Below are positions 1-11,475 of a stretch of 64,000 bases of DNA, in pieces (the first letter of the stretch is position 1; every line of letters starts with the position of its first letter). Location of the stretch: the NCBI RefSeq assembly GCF_000003815.2, contig NC_049983.1:19075694-19139693 (forward strand). Direction: 5' to 3'. The notes beneath the pieces were generated by a model that saw only the letters and a program-made list of their open reading frames with translations, was not told the origin of the DNA and did no database searches. The translations under genes were made by a program, and so were the position numbers. The DNA is from Branchiostoma floridae. Its lineage: Eukaryota > Chordata > Leptocardii > Amphioxiformes > Branchiostomatidae.

Positions 1-2689
1 TAGCTTTTTTTTTATTCATATCATTTAATCTGAAATATTGGCACATACCCCGGTCTGGAAAATGCTTTTTTCATTCGTAACCAAACAATGGGCTTAACAA
101 AGTTAGACATTCATGGACAAGCTTTAGAGCTACAACCACTGACCTTCAGAAAGGTCACAAGGTTAGGTGTTCAGGGACCACGTGAACTCTTCAAAAAGAT
201 CTTTCCCAGTCTGAAGCCATTCAACTAATGGTGGGGAAGAAAACACAATAACACCAGCCCATAGATCCAATTTAAGTAATGGCTACTGAGGGTAGCATGT
301 ACTTGCAGAGGGCCTATACTGATTCATCTAAGCCAGAGTAATATTCTGTTATAGCTGGTGTTTTTTCCTTGAAACACTGACAATAGAGATGATATGCATC
401 AGTAGATAATGGAGTAAAATGTACTTGGGAGTTGGAAGAGCAGTTATGATTGTGACTTACAGAAAACAATTTACATAAAGAGATGTTTCAAAATGATAAA
501 CAGAGAAAATATCGAAACTATGTAAATTGTGCAGAGATGGTGTTGTATCTTCTTCCAGTAGACAGGAACAACCCTTAACCAAAGGTGAAGAATGCCTTTT
601 TTCACAAGATAAAAGAATAAACATATTGCCTCATTAAGATGGAAATTTGAGTTGCACATCATGACACATCATCAAATGTTATAGGAATTTAGGGATCGGA
701 CTGTTAAAAATACAAACCTCACATAAATGTACCGCCCAGAATAGTACATGTAACCATCATGATAATATATTTTCAGTTTACAGCAAGCCATTTGGCACAA
801 AAGTATGTAGTAAATCATATTTCAGTTAGCCTTGACGCCACAAGGTGACAAGTGTCAATGCCATGTCTGAGCTCTGCATTTCTGCAGCGACAAAGAAAAT
901 AGGAGGGCAAGAAACCATGGAATTCCTCAGACAGCAGTGAGAATCCAACTTTAACTATGAATGGCCAATAGCTATGGACCTGTAATGTGATAATCCAAGA
1001 AAAGTATAAACCTAGCCACACTTCAATGAGGTTGTGCAATTTGTGGAGGTTGCTGACATATTTGATATTGAAGTATGCTGCACATGTATATTTACATAAT
1101 AGATTTTAAAAAACACAATGTATGTGTAACTTCGTTCAACTTTGTTCCCATAAACATGTATTACTATGTGACTTGTTCACCCATGCTAGCCCTTGCCCGG
1201 TTGTCCCCAGAGGCCCGTCTGATTTTGTTATTTTTGGAACACCAAATGCGTCAACAATGTGCCCCGACCCTCATCTGTGTCCCGCAAGACAAATGGTTTC
1301 CTACAAGACAATTTGCATGTTTTTAACGGAGGACCTTTACCTTTTAAATTCCGCATGTACAGGAGGCAATTGACCTGAGACGCGCAGAAGGAGATTAAGA
1401 TCAAAACAACTGTAATGTGGGTCATGACTTCATTACAACAAGTCAGTCTGTCTGTCCTCGATAGAAATCACATCCAACTTTTCTAAGTACAACACGGTCA
1501 ACACATCCATCACCGAAGCTGATATATCATCACTGGAAACAATTCATCCTAAATTGAGTCCGCATGTGATAAATCAGTGATTGAAAACCCAATACTCACA
1601 AAGATCATTTATGTCAGGAGGTAATGAAACAGCCTTGTCAACCAAATTTCCCTATTGATCTTAATGTATCCGCTGGAATAAAACAGCTTGACCTAGTTAA
1701 ATATTGATCTCGATACAGGACTGAAGGTTTCTGATAGCGAGAAAGAGTGGCCGCAACAGTTTCCTTTCTGCCCAACAGGCACAGCTGATAAAGATGAAAC
1801 AAAGAGTACCCTGATCCAGGTTAGCCTATACTATCATCAGATGTATGTTGATGAACATTAAGACATGAGATGCACAATATAAACGTTTCTCAATGAACTG
1901 GATAAGCTTTGCAAAAGGTGAGAAACTTCAGATAGCATTCACTGACTGTCACTGACAAAGTAAGGGAATTCTAGCTGGAATGTCTGACAAAAGTTATACC
2001 GGTGCTTAAGTTCCTTTTGTGTGACTATCTTAAGACATTGTGAATCTACTTTTCAAGTGATCACAAAGAAAAGGTAGATGCCATGTGCAGAATACAAATT
2101 TCAGCTGCATGAAAGGTTCCCTTTATCTTTTTTCAATGAGTACAATGAACTCCAAACCATATCTTTTGAGTCTGATGTACATGATGTATCATCCTAAGAA
2201 GTAGAAACCCTTTATAGCAGTATGGAACTTTGGTGATGAACTTCAAACAGTTTGAATACTAGTCCAGATACCTGCTTCCTAACAACTAGACCATAGACTT
2301 TTGAGTGAAAAATCTTAGATCAACATAACCCACAGAGAACTAATTTTGCATGTAAATAGTAGCACAGCCCACATAGAACCAACATGGATGTCCATCAAAA
2401 ACCAATTTAGCCAGTCTGTAACCAATGTAAATGTGCTGAGCAGATGATAAGTGTCTCAGGGAAAGTTAGAAAGAAAGGAAAGTATATGATGAATACTGTA
2501 AAAGTAAGTAAGAAATGCATTGTGTCATGGAGGACCATGCAAGCTTCCAGGCATATTTGACCCCTTAAAGAAACGCTATCGCCAATGTCCAGTACCAGTA
2601 TCAGGTAAAGTCAACAAAGCTTTGTCTGTTTTGCCTAACTGGTAAATTGCCGTACGGGTGACGCACCAGTTTGGTACAGTAGGGACAAG

Positions 2690-2916
2690 CTGCATTAGAA
2701 GAGACTGGTCTTTGATCCACTTACACTGGGAATAAGCCCTGCTCTTTTCATTAAGAGTGGTGGGATCTTTGACCTGCTTGAGATGTGGCTCTGAAATAAG
2801 AGTAAAGTGCCTTTCCCAGGGGCACAACACTGGGGCCTGCTAGGGATTTCAACCAAGAACCTCTTGATTTGAACCAGTAGACAACAGGTAGTTAGGCAAC
2901 ATTGGCCAAGCAAATA
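2690..2916 (-). repeat. Possible tRNA-derived SINE remnant
   Basis: Read on the minus strand, 2854-2844 is GGTTGAAATCC, a good match to a polymerase III B box. A degenerate A-box-like segment lies about 40-60 bp before it. Similar wording recurs near 21.7 kb. The A box is poor, so this is only a probable remnant. Confidence 0.25.
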
Positions 2917-4737
2917 GATAACTTTTAGATTCTATGTCAACAACCCTAATCACAAGACCACCTCGCTAACTTTCAGTTAGGTTTCAGACTCACTCTAGCC
3001 TGGTTCTAGCCTTAATCTAAACATGCATTCTGTGTGAGAAATTCATTCATGATATGCTAGTCAATGCATGTAAATCTAACTGGTTTCCTGTTCAGTACCA
3101 GGATTTTAGGGTCAGTACAGAATTGGTGCGGTACATTTCCATGGTGCTGAAAACACGACTGTGACGACAATGACACCGTATACTGGAAAGCTTCCACTGA
3201 ATCACATTATCTAAACAAAAAAGAATGACCTTCGTCTAAGATCATACTCCCAAAACCTACTGGAAATAAAACATGGCAGAAAATTCAGCCAACTATGTAA
3301 TGTACATTCATGCAAGGCGAGTTGACAAATCAACACAATGGATTTATTTCTCTTTTATAACTTTACTGTAGTCTGTGCTGCCTAGTTTTTGTATAAAAAG
3401 TTCTAAGATGCCACATGTGGCTATAATACTTGCTGATTGCATTTAGCTGAGGAGCACTTGTTACGTACCATTGTAGAAAAGCAAAGGCATAAATAACCGG
3501 CTCAAGGACATCTAAGAACACTGGCAGAAGGGGACTAAAGGGCAGCACAATGTATGCAATCTGGCGAACAGTCAAAAGTTTGTGTGTACAGAAGTGGTCA
3601 CTGAAGCGAGTTTGACAGTAATGAATATGTACAACCGCTTGAAGGGTTGTCACTGTGAATTACGATCATACTTAAGAAGAAAAGCAAGCTTGCCTCAACA
3701 AATCTCCTCTCAAGGAAGGCCCTTTTACTGTAACCAAGCGAGAGCCGTGGAAGATCAAAGGTGTAAGAGCTGGGTCACAGGCAAAGCCTTGCAACAACTC
3801 GACAATTTTGGGCTGGCAACAGTTTTTTTATTCTTCACATAAGCCATACAACTCATCTCAAAGTTTATGTTTCTTTTTCACCAAAGAGTTAGGACACCTG
3901 GAATATTCTTCCAACTCATGGCTTTCTCTTATAAGTTGCAGTACCCATGGTGAGGATGGCTCTGCCCTAGGCGCCACGACAATAACGCCAGACTGGCATC
4001 TGATGTAAGGATGTCTGCACTTTCAGTCAACACGTATTTCCTGAACGTTTGATCAAGGTCACAGAGAGACTCCACAATCTGACAGACTGATGGATGCCCT
4101 AATCTGTTGAAATCCCATCAGATAGGCTCCCCTTTCAAAAGCATATGTCCTCATTTTATCTAAGGGCCCTCTTGCAAGCGCCCACATTAAACCGTCTGAA
4201 AACTATGACAGTGATGTAGTAATACGATAAGCTATATATTCATATTCTGACCCTGGTATTTGCCCTTAGCTTTTAGCAGCCTATATATCAAAGAGATAGC
4301 AGACAGGGTACAGGTAAAAAAGTTCTTTCTAGTCCTTTAATCCAACATTTCAGCCAAAGGGTCTCCCTCTGGGTCTAGAGCACACTGTCACAAACCCAGG
4401 GATCAAGTGAATTCAGTCCTAGAGGAAAGCCTTTCCAGGGGTTAGAATGAAAAATGACAGATAAAGTGATACAATGTTTTATATCATTCTGCTTTAAATT
4501 CACATTTCTACACCATAAAGTTTTCATGCCATAAGCTATCACCTGCAGCTGAATTAAAAACAATACAGCTGCTTCTGCGGGACACCGAAAAGTACATTTT
4601 ACTTTTTTAATACGTATAGGGCCTGAATGAATGTTATAGTCATTCCTGTAACCCTTCAAAACATTACAGCATGCTTTGTCCATTTTTACAGTTAAATGTA
4701 CTTGCATAAGCAGATAAGACATACATGTCGTATACAT

Positions 4738-4935
4738 GGGGTGTCTGTGTGGCACAACGGCTAGTGCGTTGGAATCGGAATCAGTGCGAGTTCGATACTC
4801 GCCATGCCTCTCTCCCCATGACGGTGGAGTGACACCCACCGAGCCTCACAGCTAATCTGTCAAAAAGGGTGCCAAAAACACGTACGGATTTGGTGCACCA
4901 GTGTGTCAACATCTGCACATTTGCGACTAAGACCC
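4738..4935 (+). repeat. tRNA-derived SINE
   Basis: The segment has a split polymerase III promoter: an A-box match TGGCACAACGG at 4750-4760 and a B-box match GAGTTCGATAC at 4788-4798. Their spacing is that of a tRNA gene. No tRNA cloverleaf is evident and a tRNA-unrelated tail follows, as expected of a SINE. The 154-residue open frame on the opposite strand (4375-4839) is partly its antisense and is not a gene. Confidence 0.5.
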
Positions 4936-6089
4936 GTTAATTTTATTTTTTTGTGTAGTATATAATATCTTGTTCACTTCAAGAAGGTTTCAGCATAGTT
5001 ATTTAGTTAACGTGTATTTCATGTAAATTGAGATTGACATACCCTAAATGGATAATTGTTTGCAGCAGTTCATTGTTAGCTATGGCCAATAAGTGAGAGT
5101 TGGGGCTTGTTATTAAGACTAATGCCAGTCACAACTCATTAGGCACACGGGATCTTGCCCATTTGCTCTTAATTTTGTTAATGCTAAGTTCAGTTACTTA
5201 CTTGTATGTTTGGCTGCATTCTTGGAGGTGAATTATGGGGGTTAAATAACCCTTACCCAACGTTCAAAGCCCTTCTAATTGCTTCATGGTTTAGAAATGT
5301 ATCACAATTTTCTAATGACAGCTTCGTCTCAGATGTAGAGGAAACAAGTTTTGCTCCTAGCCAAAAGTTGCAACAGCTCAACAATCCCATTCAGCTCTAA
5401 TCCCTCATTCGTTCCTCCCAAAACCCCTTCCAAATGTGTATTTCCCTGGTTGTGGAGGAACTTTCCAATTGGAACATTTTTCATGGAGGAGGATTATAGC
5501 CAGGGCTCTAGTGGAAGGACTGCTATGCTATACTTTCATCTAAGCCTCCCCAACCAATTCCATTCGCATCTAGTCCCTGCCAGCATTGTGGAGGATGAAA
5601 CCTCTTGATACCCAGCAGTGAAAATGATATCTCTTCCTAATAGTTGCCTTTCAGCAGTCGGTCATATCTGTCTTCTGACTGTCGCAACTCATGATCAAAA
5701 GGGAAAGAAAGATAGGTGTGGTTGCAGGCCTGAGTAGTAGCTTGAAACTTTTAAGTCTGAATAATGTGGATTATGCTACTTTATATTCAGCCTACATAAA
5801 AGGTGGCCTATTCTAACAGAAAGACTGAGGACCCATACTCATACACAAGCCTGAAGTTAATTCAATGAAAAAAAAACACAACTTGCAACTTATCCTCGAC
5901 TGTAACCAAAGAAACTAATAAAATAATAGAAATCAATCCTACTTTCTTCTATTCGACGAAAAGTGGGCAGGTATTATGTGGGTTGACTTTGTTCTGAGCA
6001 TCTGAAAAATTAAAAACCTGTTCCATTAAGAAACAAATATATTAAGTAGACCCTACATGAAGTTTGAAACTGAAGCAATGCTTTTTTAC

Positions 6090-6131
6090 CTTCTCTTCCT
6101 GTAGCTGTTCTCTCAGCACTCCAACCTCCCT
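6090..6131 (-). CDS. Coiled-coil protein exon (42 bp)
   Basis: On the minus strand an acceptor (pyrimidine-rich, ending TTTTCCAG) precedes 42 bp encoding REVGVLREQLQEEK. The donor is AAG followed by gtaaaa. The exon starts and ends in phase 0 like the other exons of this gene. It is exactly two heptads long, with hydrophobic V, L and L spaced as a coil requires. It is the last exon of the gene visible before the left edge. The protein is probably a large rod-like coiled-coil scaffold, but the family cannot be named from so short a piece. The exon call rests on splice borders, phase and composition, all seen directly. Confidence 0.72.
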
Positions 6132-6863
6132 CTGGAAAAGAAAAAGGAGCAGCCATGTTAAAATACATTTGAACATGAAGATCAAAGATTTACACCCAAG
6201 TAGTAGTCTTTGTATGATGATAAAGGAGTCATAGTCAGCTCACTTAGAAGTTATTCAATATGGTCATCCCATAAGAAGTGGTGTGTATGGGGTGTTAATT
6301 CTTTGAATGATTTAAGTTAAAAATCAAAAGATAATATTGAAGAAAATAAAAACATCAATGTAAGGTAAATGTAAGATGAACATGTTATCCTTTGGTCTGA
6401 GAAGGACCAGGATACTGACAGAAAGTTTGTTGATATTTAGCACTTCATTTAGTGTTTAAATTAAAAATAGCGACTTTAACCTGTCAATGTTCACATCTTT
6501 GCTGAAAGGTATGAATTGTGAATATTACATTTAACATTTAACTGATGCTTCTGGAGACCAAGTTCAACTAGCAATTTGCTGTCCCCTACCCCCCACTTAG
6601 CAGAGGTCACCTTGAAAAAACCGTAAATGCCACCTGATGCCCAGAAAAAGTCTCCACATTTGATAGTCTTTGCCCTTCCGTGGGCATTAGTCAGGCAGGT
6701 TTGCTAATAGGAGTAAGACTGGGCAGAAGTGAGGCATGCATCACTGTCCACTTGTTAACACAACAAAGTTCTCCCTGGGCTAAACCTGCCTAAGCTTAGC
6801 TTTCCACAGCCTCAGGACAGAGTAGTCCCCAACTGTGCAATCAGAGGATTCTTCAGCTCTAAC

Positions 6864-7275
6864 TTCCTGAGAAATGGATATAGGAGAATTCTTTTTACAC
6901 AACCAGCAGGTACTTACATTGCTTACGTTTCGACACCTTTGTCAGAGCTTCTAACTGGAGTTCTCCTTCTCACCGCTATATGTAGCCGATGTAGGTGGCG
7001 CTTTTGCGGTGAGGAAGCAATGCCAAACGTGGGACGAGGGGCGATACAACCTTAGCCACGTTTGGGATTGTTTTCTCGCCGCAAAATCGCCACCTACATC
7101 GGCTACATATAGCGGTGAGAAGCTGAACTCCAGTTAGAAGCTCTGACGAAGGTGTCTGAGAGACATCGAAATGTAAGCAATATAAGTACCTCCTGGTTGT
7201 GTAAAAAGAATTCTCCTATATCCTATCATAATACTCTACCAACCTGATGAAACTATTTTCGGTTCCTGAGAAATG
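6864..7275 (+). mobile_element. Palindromic (foldback) element with 13-bp TSD
   Basis: Two arms of roughly 150 bp, 6876-7032 and 7056-7223, are inverted copies of each other around a loop of about 23 bp. A unique tail (7224-7262) ends near CCAACCTGATGAAACTATT. The whole is bracketed by a perfect 13-bp direct repeat, TTCCTGAGAAATG, at 6864-6876 and 7263-7275. Long target-site duplications point to retrotransposition, so the inverted copy may come from twin priming or head-to-head insertion. The right arm carries a hammerhead-like core, which suggests the 3' part of a Penelope-like element. That class assignment is inference. No protein is encoded. Confidence 0.75.
7140..7178 (+). ncRNA. Hammerhead-ribozyme-like motif (short stem III)
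   Basis: CTGACGA at 7143-7149 matches the conserved CUGANGA core. After one extra A comes a 6-bp stem II (GGTGTC 7151-7156 with GACATC 7162-7167, one G-U pair), then GAAA at 7168-7171. GTA at 7173-7175 would be the NUH cleavage triplet. AGC 7176-7178 can pair with GCT 7140-7142 as the start of stem I. Stem III would be only two pairs with no loop, as in minimal hammerheads thought to act as dimers. The mirror copy in the left arm (minus strand) has lost the core (CTGACAA) and its stem II. The extra A before stem II is a caveat. Confidence 0.4.
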
Positions 7276-7737
7276 ACTACTATACACTGTAGCAAGTCTG
7301 TTAAATCCTACCACTAAGACCAAATGTTACAACACATAGATTTATCCCATCCAAGAAAGAATAAGAGTCAGATGCCTACAAACAACTCAGTGTATGGATA
7401 TAATAAACGTTAGTAAAGTAACGTTTAGACTATAATTGAATTCTAAATTTGTCAGGATCATCTTATAAAATTCTACTCCATTATTCATGGTCTGTGAAGG
7501 ATCTACACATCAAGATGAGAGCTGAGTAACTACCTGAAATGATGTGACAGCTCAGTTAGTAATGAACATATCAGTTACAGTAATAGACACAATATTGTAC
7601 AAGGATATGAATCACATTGGGTGAACGTGACAATAATTGCGTAGGCTGGCACGAAGATAGATGCAGATGTATGTCCCTATCCAGATGCATCATTCCCAAT
7701 ATAATGTTACAGCAAAGAGTAGTCCAAAAGTTACATT

Positions 7738-7878
7738 AAAAACTAAAAGCCTTCTATTTCTTAACTTTAACGCGTTATGATATAAAAGTTACACTTAAAA
7801 GCCTATTTCTTAACTTAATGATGTAAAATTTACACTCAAAAGCCGTCTATTTCTTAACTTTGTGATATAAAATCTATA
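7738..7878. repeat. Three imperfect tandem copies, about 45-55 bp
   Basis: The phrase AAAGCC..CTATTTCTTAACTT followed by a TGAT(A/G)TAAAA block occurs three times in a row with indels. It is an ordinary degenerate minisatellite within the intron. Confidence 0.7.
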
Positions 7879-8350
7879 CAAAAGGACAGTGACCCTACAG
7901 AAATCATTATTCATTAAAAAACAGGGGAGCCCCTTAGCTAGCAAGCTCTTTTCAAACATTACTTAGTCTTTCAAATATGAAGCTTTTATATCGTTAAAAT
8001 TCAAAAAGGGTTGTGAAGTTCAGATAAGTTACCACTCCACAGAAAGTTTGCACTCATACATGGCAATCTAGTTACGTTGGTGCCAGGAAGTTCACACTGA
8101 GCTGCAAAGGGAGCATGCCAATCATGTGGTCTTTAAAATGACATCTACAGGCTCTACTTAACTTGTAAGTATTACTCTCCTGCCAGTGGAAAGGTTGTGC
8201 TCACGACCTTGGAGCTGGCTCTGAAGGACATATTGACCTTCCCCGACCTCACATTGATCGCTGTTACAGGTGGGCACTTGTTATACAGAGCACCCAAGTT
8301 GCTTTGAGCAAAGTTGAAATTACAATAACCTATACAGGGATTTTACTTAC

Positions 8351-8380
8351 AGATTTAGACTGTGAGAGAATCTCTTCTTT
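8351..8380 (-). CDS. Probable 30-bp coiled-coil microexon
   Basis: On the minus strand an acceptor (TTTTGCTTCTGTCAAG) precedes 30 bp encoding KEEILSQSKS, and the donor GTAAGTA is a full consensus. Both ends are phase 0, matching the neighbouring exons, so it would join in frame to REVGVLREQ at 6131. The last exonic base is T rather than G, and 30 bp is little evidence. This is a likely but unproved exon. Confidence 0.42.
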
Positions 8381-9820
8381 CTTGACAGAAGCAAAACTTC
8401 TTGTACTTATATGGGCCAATGAGAAGTGTACAAGTTCATTCATCCATGCTTTTTATTCCAGTGGCAAGTTATGATGACTTACATCTTTCCAATGGCAATA
8501 TATAGCATTTCAATAGCTGGATACAACTTATAGAAGTCTGAAAATGTAGCTGTGGCTATGCTGAATGATATTGATCATCATGTCATACCTGGGCTGTGAT
8601 AACATTCAACATCAATGTTCCGGACCAGGTGACATTTTGTGTTATCATACTGACTTCACGTTGTATGACCACAGAATCATTCGAGCGCACTTTGCATGTG
8701 CCGAGTGTGACAGGAATCCGAATTCAAAATGCTGATGTTGGAATTGCTGCTGTTACTGTTATTTTCTCAAAATTTGGTGCATTTTCCATCGAAATGTGTG
8801 TTTTCACAGGTGGGTATGAGATAAATAAAGTCCAGTGTATTCCACATCACCCTTGGTCCAAGCCCTCTCACAGGGATCACCCTCAGGTAGTTCATCCAAT
8901 GGTGTTGGAATCCAACCCACGGTCAGTCTGGCACCTTGAGTGATACGGAATACACCGTGTTATATTCTCTCTCCATATATTACATAGCGTCAACACCTGT
9001 ACTATGCTGTCAAATTTTATCACCACTGTCTAACAGAATGGCCCGACGACCACTGGACTTCAAACACCTTACTGCCTTGCTTATTTATTGGAAATTAAGC
9101 CCGCTAAGTGGGCTTTAAGACTTAACAACCTTGTAATTATTCCAGGCAAAAGATGTCTCAATGATTTACCACTAAGACCCATTTCCTGGCAAATTACTTT
9201 AACCTTTGAACTCCCAAGGTCATGAATCCTTTAGGCAATTACCACAGTGGAGCCAGCCGCATCCATAAATGTTGATCAACCATTCCGCAGAATCTATAAT
9301 TCACCCTGCAATCACTCTTTTCTGGCCGACGACAGGAGCTTGTGTGCGTGAAATATTATGCTTTTGTTGCAAAGGCAAGATAGGGTCCCAGAAGTACTTA
9401 CTTTTTGCTTGAGATCAGTAGCATGGAGAGTGTTGATAAAACATTAAGACAGAAGATTTAATGGCGACCGTGCGCAGAGATGATGAAAAATGGGCAACAA
9501 ATGTATTCCCAAAGCATTGTGGGCACAAATCATCATTGTCAGCACTGGTCCGACAGGTCGATTTTGTTCCGTTAGAAGTTGTAAACTTTAAGGTACACTT
9601 TAGAGGTAGAGATAACACCATGTACACAAAGAGATGGCTATCCCTGCATTAGGCTAAAATTTGGACTATCCACTTGCAATAATTATGGCCCCAATAACCT
9701 CCCCCCCCATCCCCTTTCTGGGAAAAAGGATTTATCAGTCTTGATAGATGGGTAATGAGTGAACCCTGCATGGCTGTTGTTGTTGTTGTAAACCTTGTAG
9801 TACATTGAACATACAATATA

Positions 9821-10399
9821 CGAGGGGCATTCAATAAGTAATGCCCCTGACCCACTGCCAGTTGTCTGATCTAGTTGAAATTTTGCATGTGTAATGAGTC
9901 ATATCTCTATGGGTTATGTTGCAAAAAACAGCTCTGAACTAATTGTGGTTACTGATTTACTGGTGTTTGAACTGAGTCAGGTGCGAAATGGACCAGGTGT
10001 GAAATGGAGCAAGTTGAGTGTCGCGCAGTGATCCGGTTTTTGTATTTGAAAGGACGCACACCAAAAGGGACTTTTGATGAAATGAAAAAAAACTTATGGT
10101 GATGATGCCCCATCATATGACCTTGTAAAACGCTGGCATCCTGAATTCAAACAAGGCCGGAAGTCTGTGGAAACAGCTCCCAGACCTGGTCGTCCCTCTT
10201 CTGCCATTGATGAGGCACCTGTCGGAGGACCAACCTGGGATGTCCTATAAGAACGGTGTCCAGAGCTACATCAAATGATGGGAGAAATGCATAACTCTGG
10301 GTGGTTCCTATGTAGAGAAAGACTAATAACTGTGCCAAGTTTCATTAATCTCCTGCTATGGGAAATGGGTCAGGGACATTACTTATTGAATGCCCCTCG
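9821..10399 (+). mobile_element. Internally deleted mariner transposon
   Basis: Terminal inverted repeats of about 34 bp (one mismatch), starting CGAGGGGCATTC, end the element on both sides, and each end abuts a TA dinucleotide (9819-9820 and 10400-10401). This is the target duplication of Tc1/mariner elements. At 579 bp it is less than half the usual ~1.3 kb, because the middle of the transposase gene is missing. It is non-autonomous. Confidence 0.9.
10004..10326 (+). pseudogene. Mariner transposase remnant
   Basis: The N-terminal helix-turn-helix region is recognisable. It reads RFLYLKGRTPKGTFDEM and then, after a one-base gain in a run of eight A at about 10084-10092 that shifts the frame, GDDAPSYDLVKRWHPEF and RPGRPSSAIDEA. 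All match the mariner paired-like DNA-binding domain. From about 10225 the sequence jumps to the C terminus: WEKCITLGGSYVEKD and a stop at 10324-10326. The whole catalytic DD(D/E) core between them is deleted, so no active transposase can be made. Confidence 0.88.
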
Positions 10400-11247
10400 T
10401 AGTGGCACATGAGTCAGCAAGTTTCCTAGCTGTTTCTGTTGCAGGGTATATTTTTACAGGGAGGGGGTTGCCCTTCATTTTTTGCTTGAGCACCCCCTCG
10501 ATAATGGGACCCCCATTTTATGTCCCTTCAAAAGAAGGTGCAGCCCCCACTGAGATGTCCACACCCCAGGGTCTCCCAGTTACCAACTAAAGATTATTGT
10601 TGAGCCACAGGTGTACCCTGGTAACAAGATGATACAGTTAGAGAGGTAGCTGCATGCCATTGGTAAAACCAAAAAAATGACGAATCATACCATGGACATT
10701 GTAGCTGTTATAAAACTGTTGATAAATGACAACACCATGCATGTTATTGCAGACTGAGCTTAACTATTTCCTTTTCACTCTATCACCGGAATGCAGGTCT
10801 CTTGGCCACAAGATGCCGTCCATTTGATAAAGTTAGCACAACATTTCTAAAGAACTTTGATACAGGCTGGCCTTGGACATGATAGGCTGTTGGCCACAGT
10901 TGGCATGCCGGACTGAGACTTGAATGCATGATCTTCCAATAACATGGCAAGTCGCTTATCATGATGTTATTGGACTCAGTGAGCAACACTGGACTTTCAT
11001 TGCCATTTCTTGCCATCATGAAGCTGCCATATAAACTCTGCTAATATAAAAGGAAATCAGTATGGCACAGATGAAACATATATCAGACTTATATATTTTT
11101 GTGCAGTAATAAACATTAATGAAAGGAAGAAGATTATCTTAAAACCACAACTTAAAGATACTGCAGATGGTGGCATCTGCATCATCAACACCATTTTAAG
11201 GTTTTGATTTAGATGCATTTGTTGATGAATGCACAAATACAGTCTGT

Positions 11248-11475
11248 GAACAAAAGTGTGGTGGATTTAAGTTTCTACTAGGCTTCATTTTTGCTGTAGC
11301 TGTATTTGCATGGTCTTAACCAACACTATCCTAAGTAATTAGCAGATGAAATACAACAATCCTGAATAAAAGTATGGTGGATTTAAATTTCTACTAGGTT
11401 TCACTTTCGCTGTAGCTGTATTTGCATTGCCTTAATCAACACTATGCTAAGTAATTAGCAGATACAATAACCCTG
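11248..11475. repeat. Imperfect tandem duplication, 116-bp unit
   Basis: The block starting GAACAAAAGTGTGGTGG at 11248 recurs as GAATAAAAGTATGGTGG at 11364, and the similarity runs on to AAGTAATTAGCAGAT. Scattered substitutions show it is not recent. It has no coding content. Confidence 0.8.

Larger units (their letters stand above)
1..6089. other. Non-coding tract downstream of the 6.1-kb exon
   Basis: No convincing exon was found on either strand. Open frames here are short and lack matching splice borders or recognisable protein. A minus-strand frame at 1228-1425 begins with a hydrophobic, signal-like stretch (MTHITVVLILISFC) and has a possible donor after LKG, but nothing else supports it. 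The tract holds a probable tRNA-derived SINE at about 4.74 kb and a weaker one at about 2.8 kb. Because the minus-strand coiled-coil gene exits leftwards, this is probably its intron or its 3' side. Confidence 0.5.

Noticed and set aside
4375-4839. 154-residue minus-strand open frame
   Set aside because: Its start overlaps the antisense of a SINE, and the rest has no domain, coding-like composition or splice support.
8596-8943. 115-residue plus-strand open frame
   Set aside because: No domain, no coding bias and no splice context.
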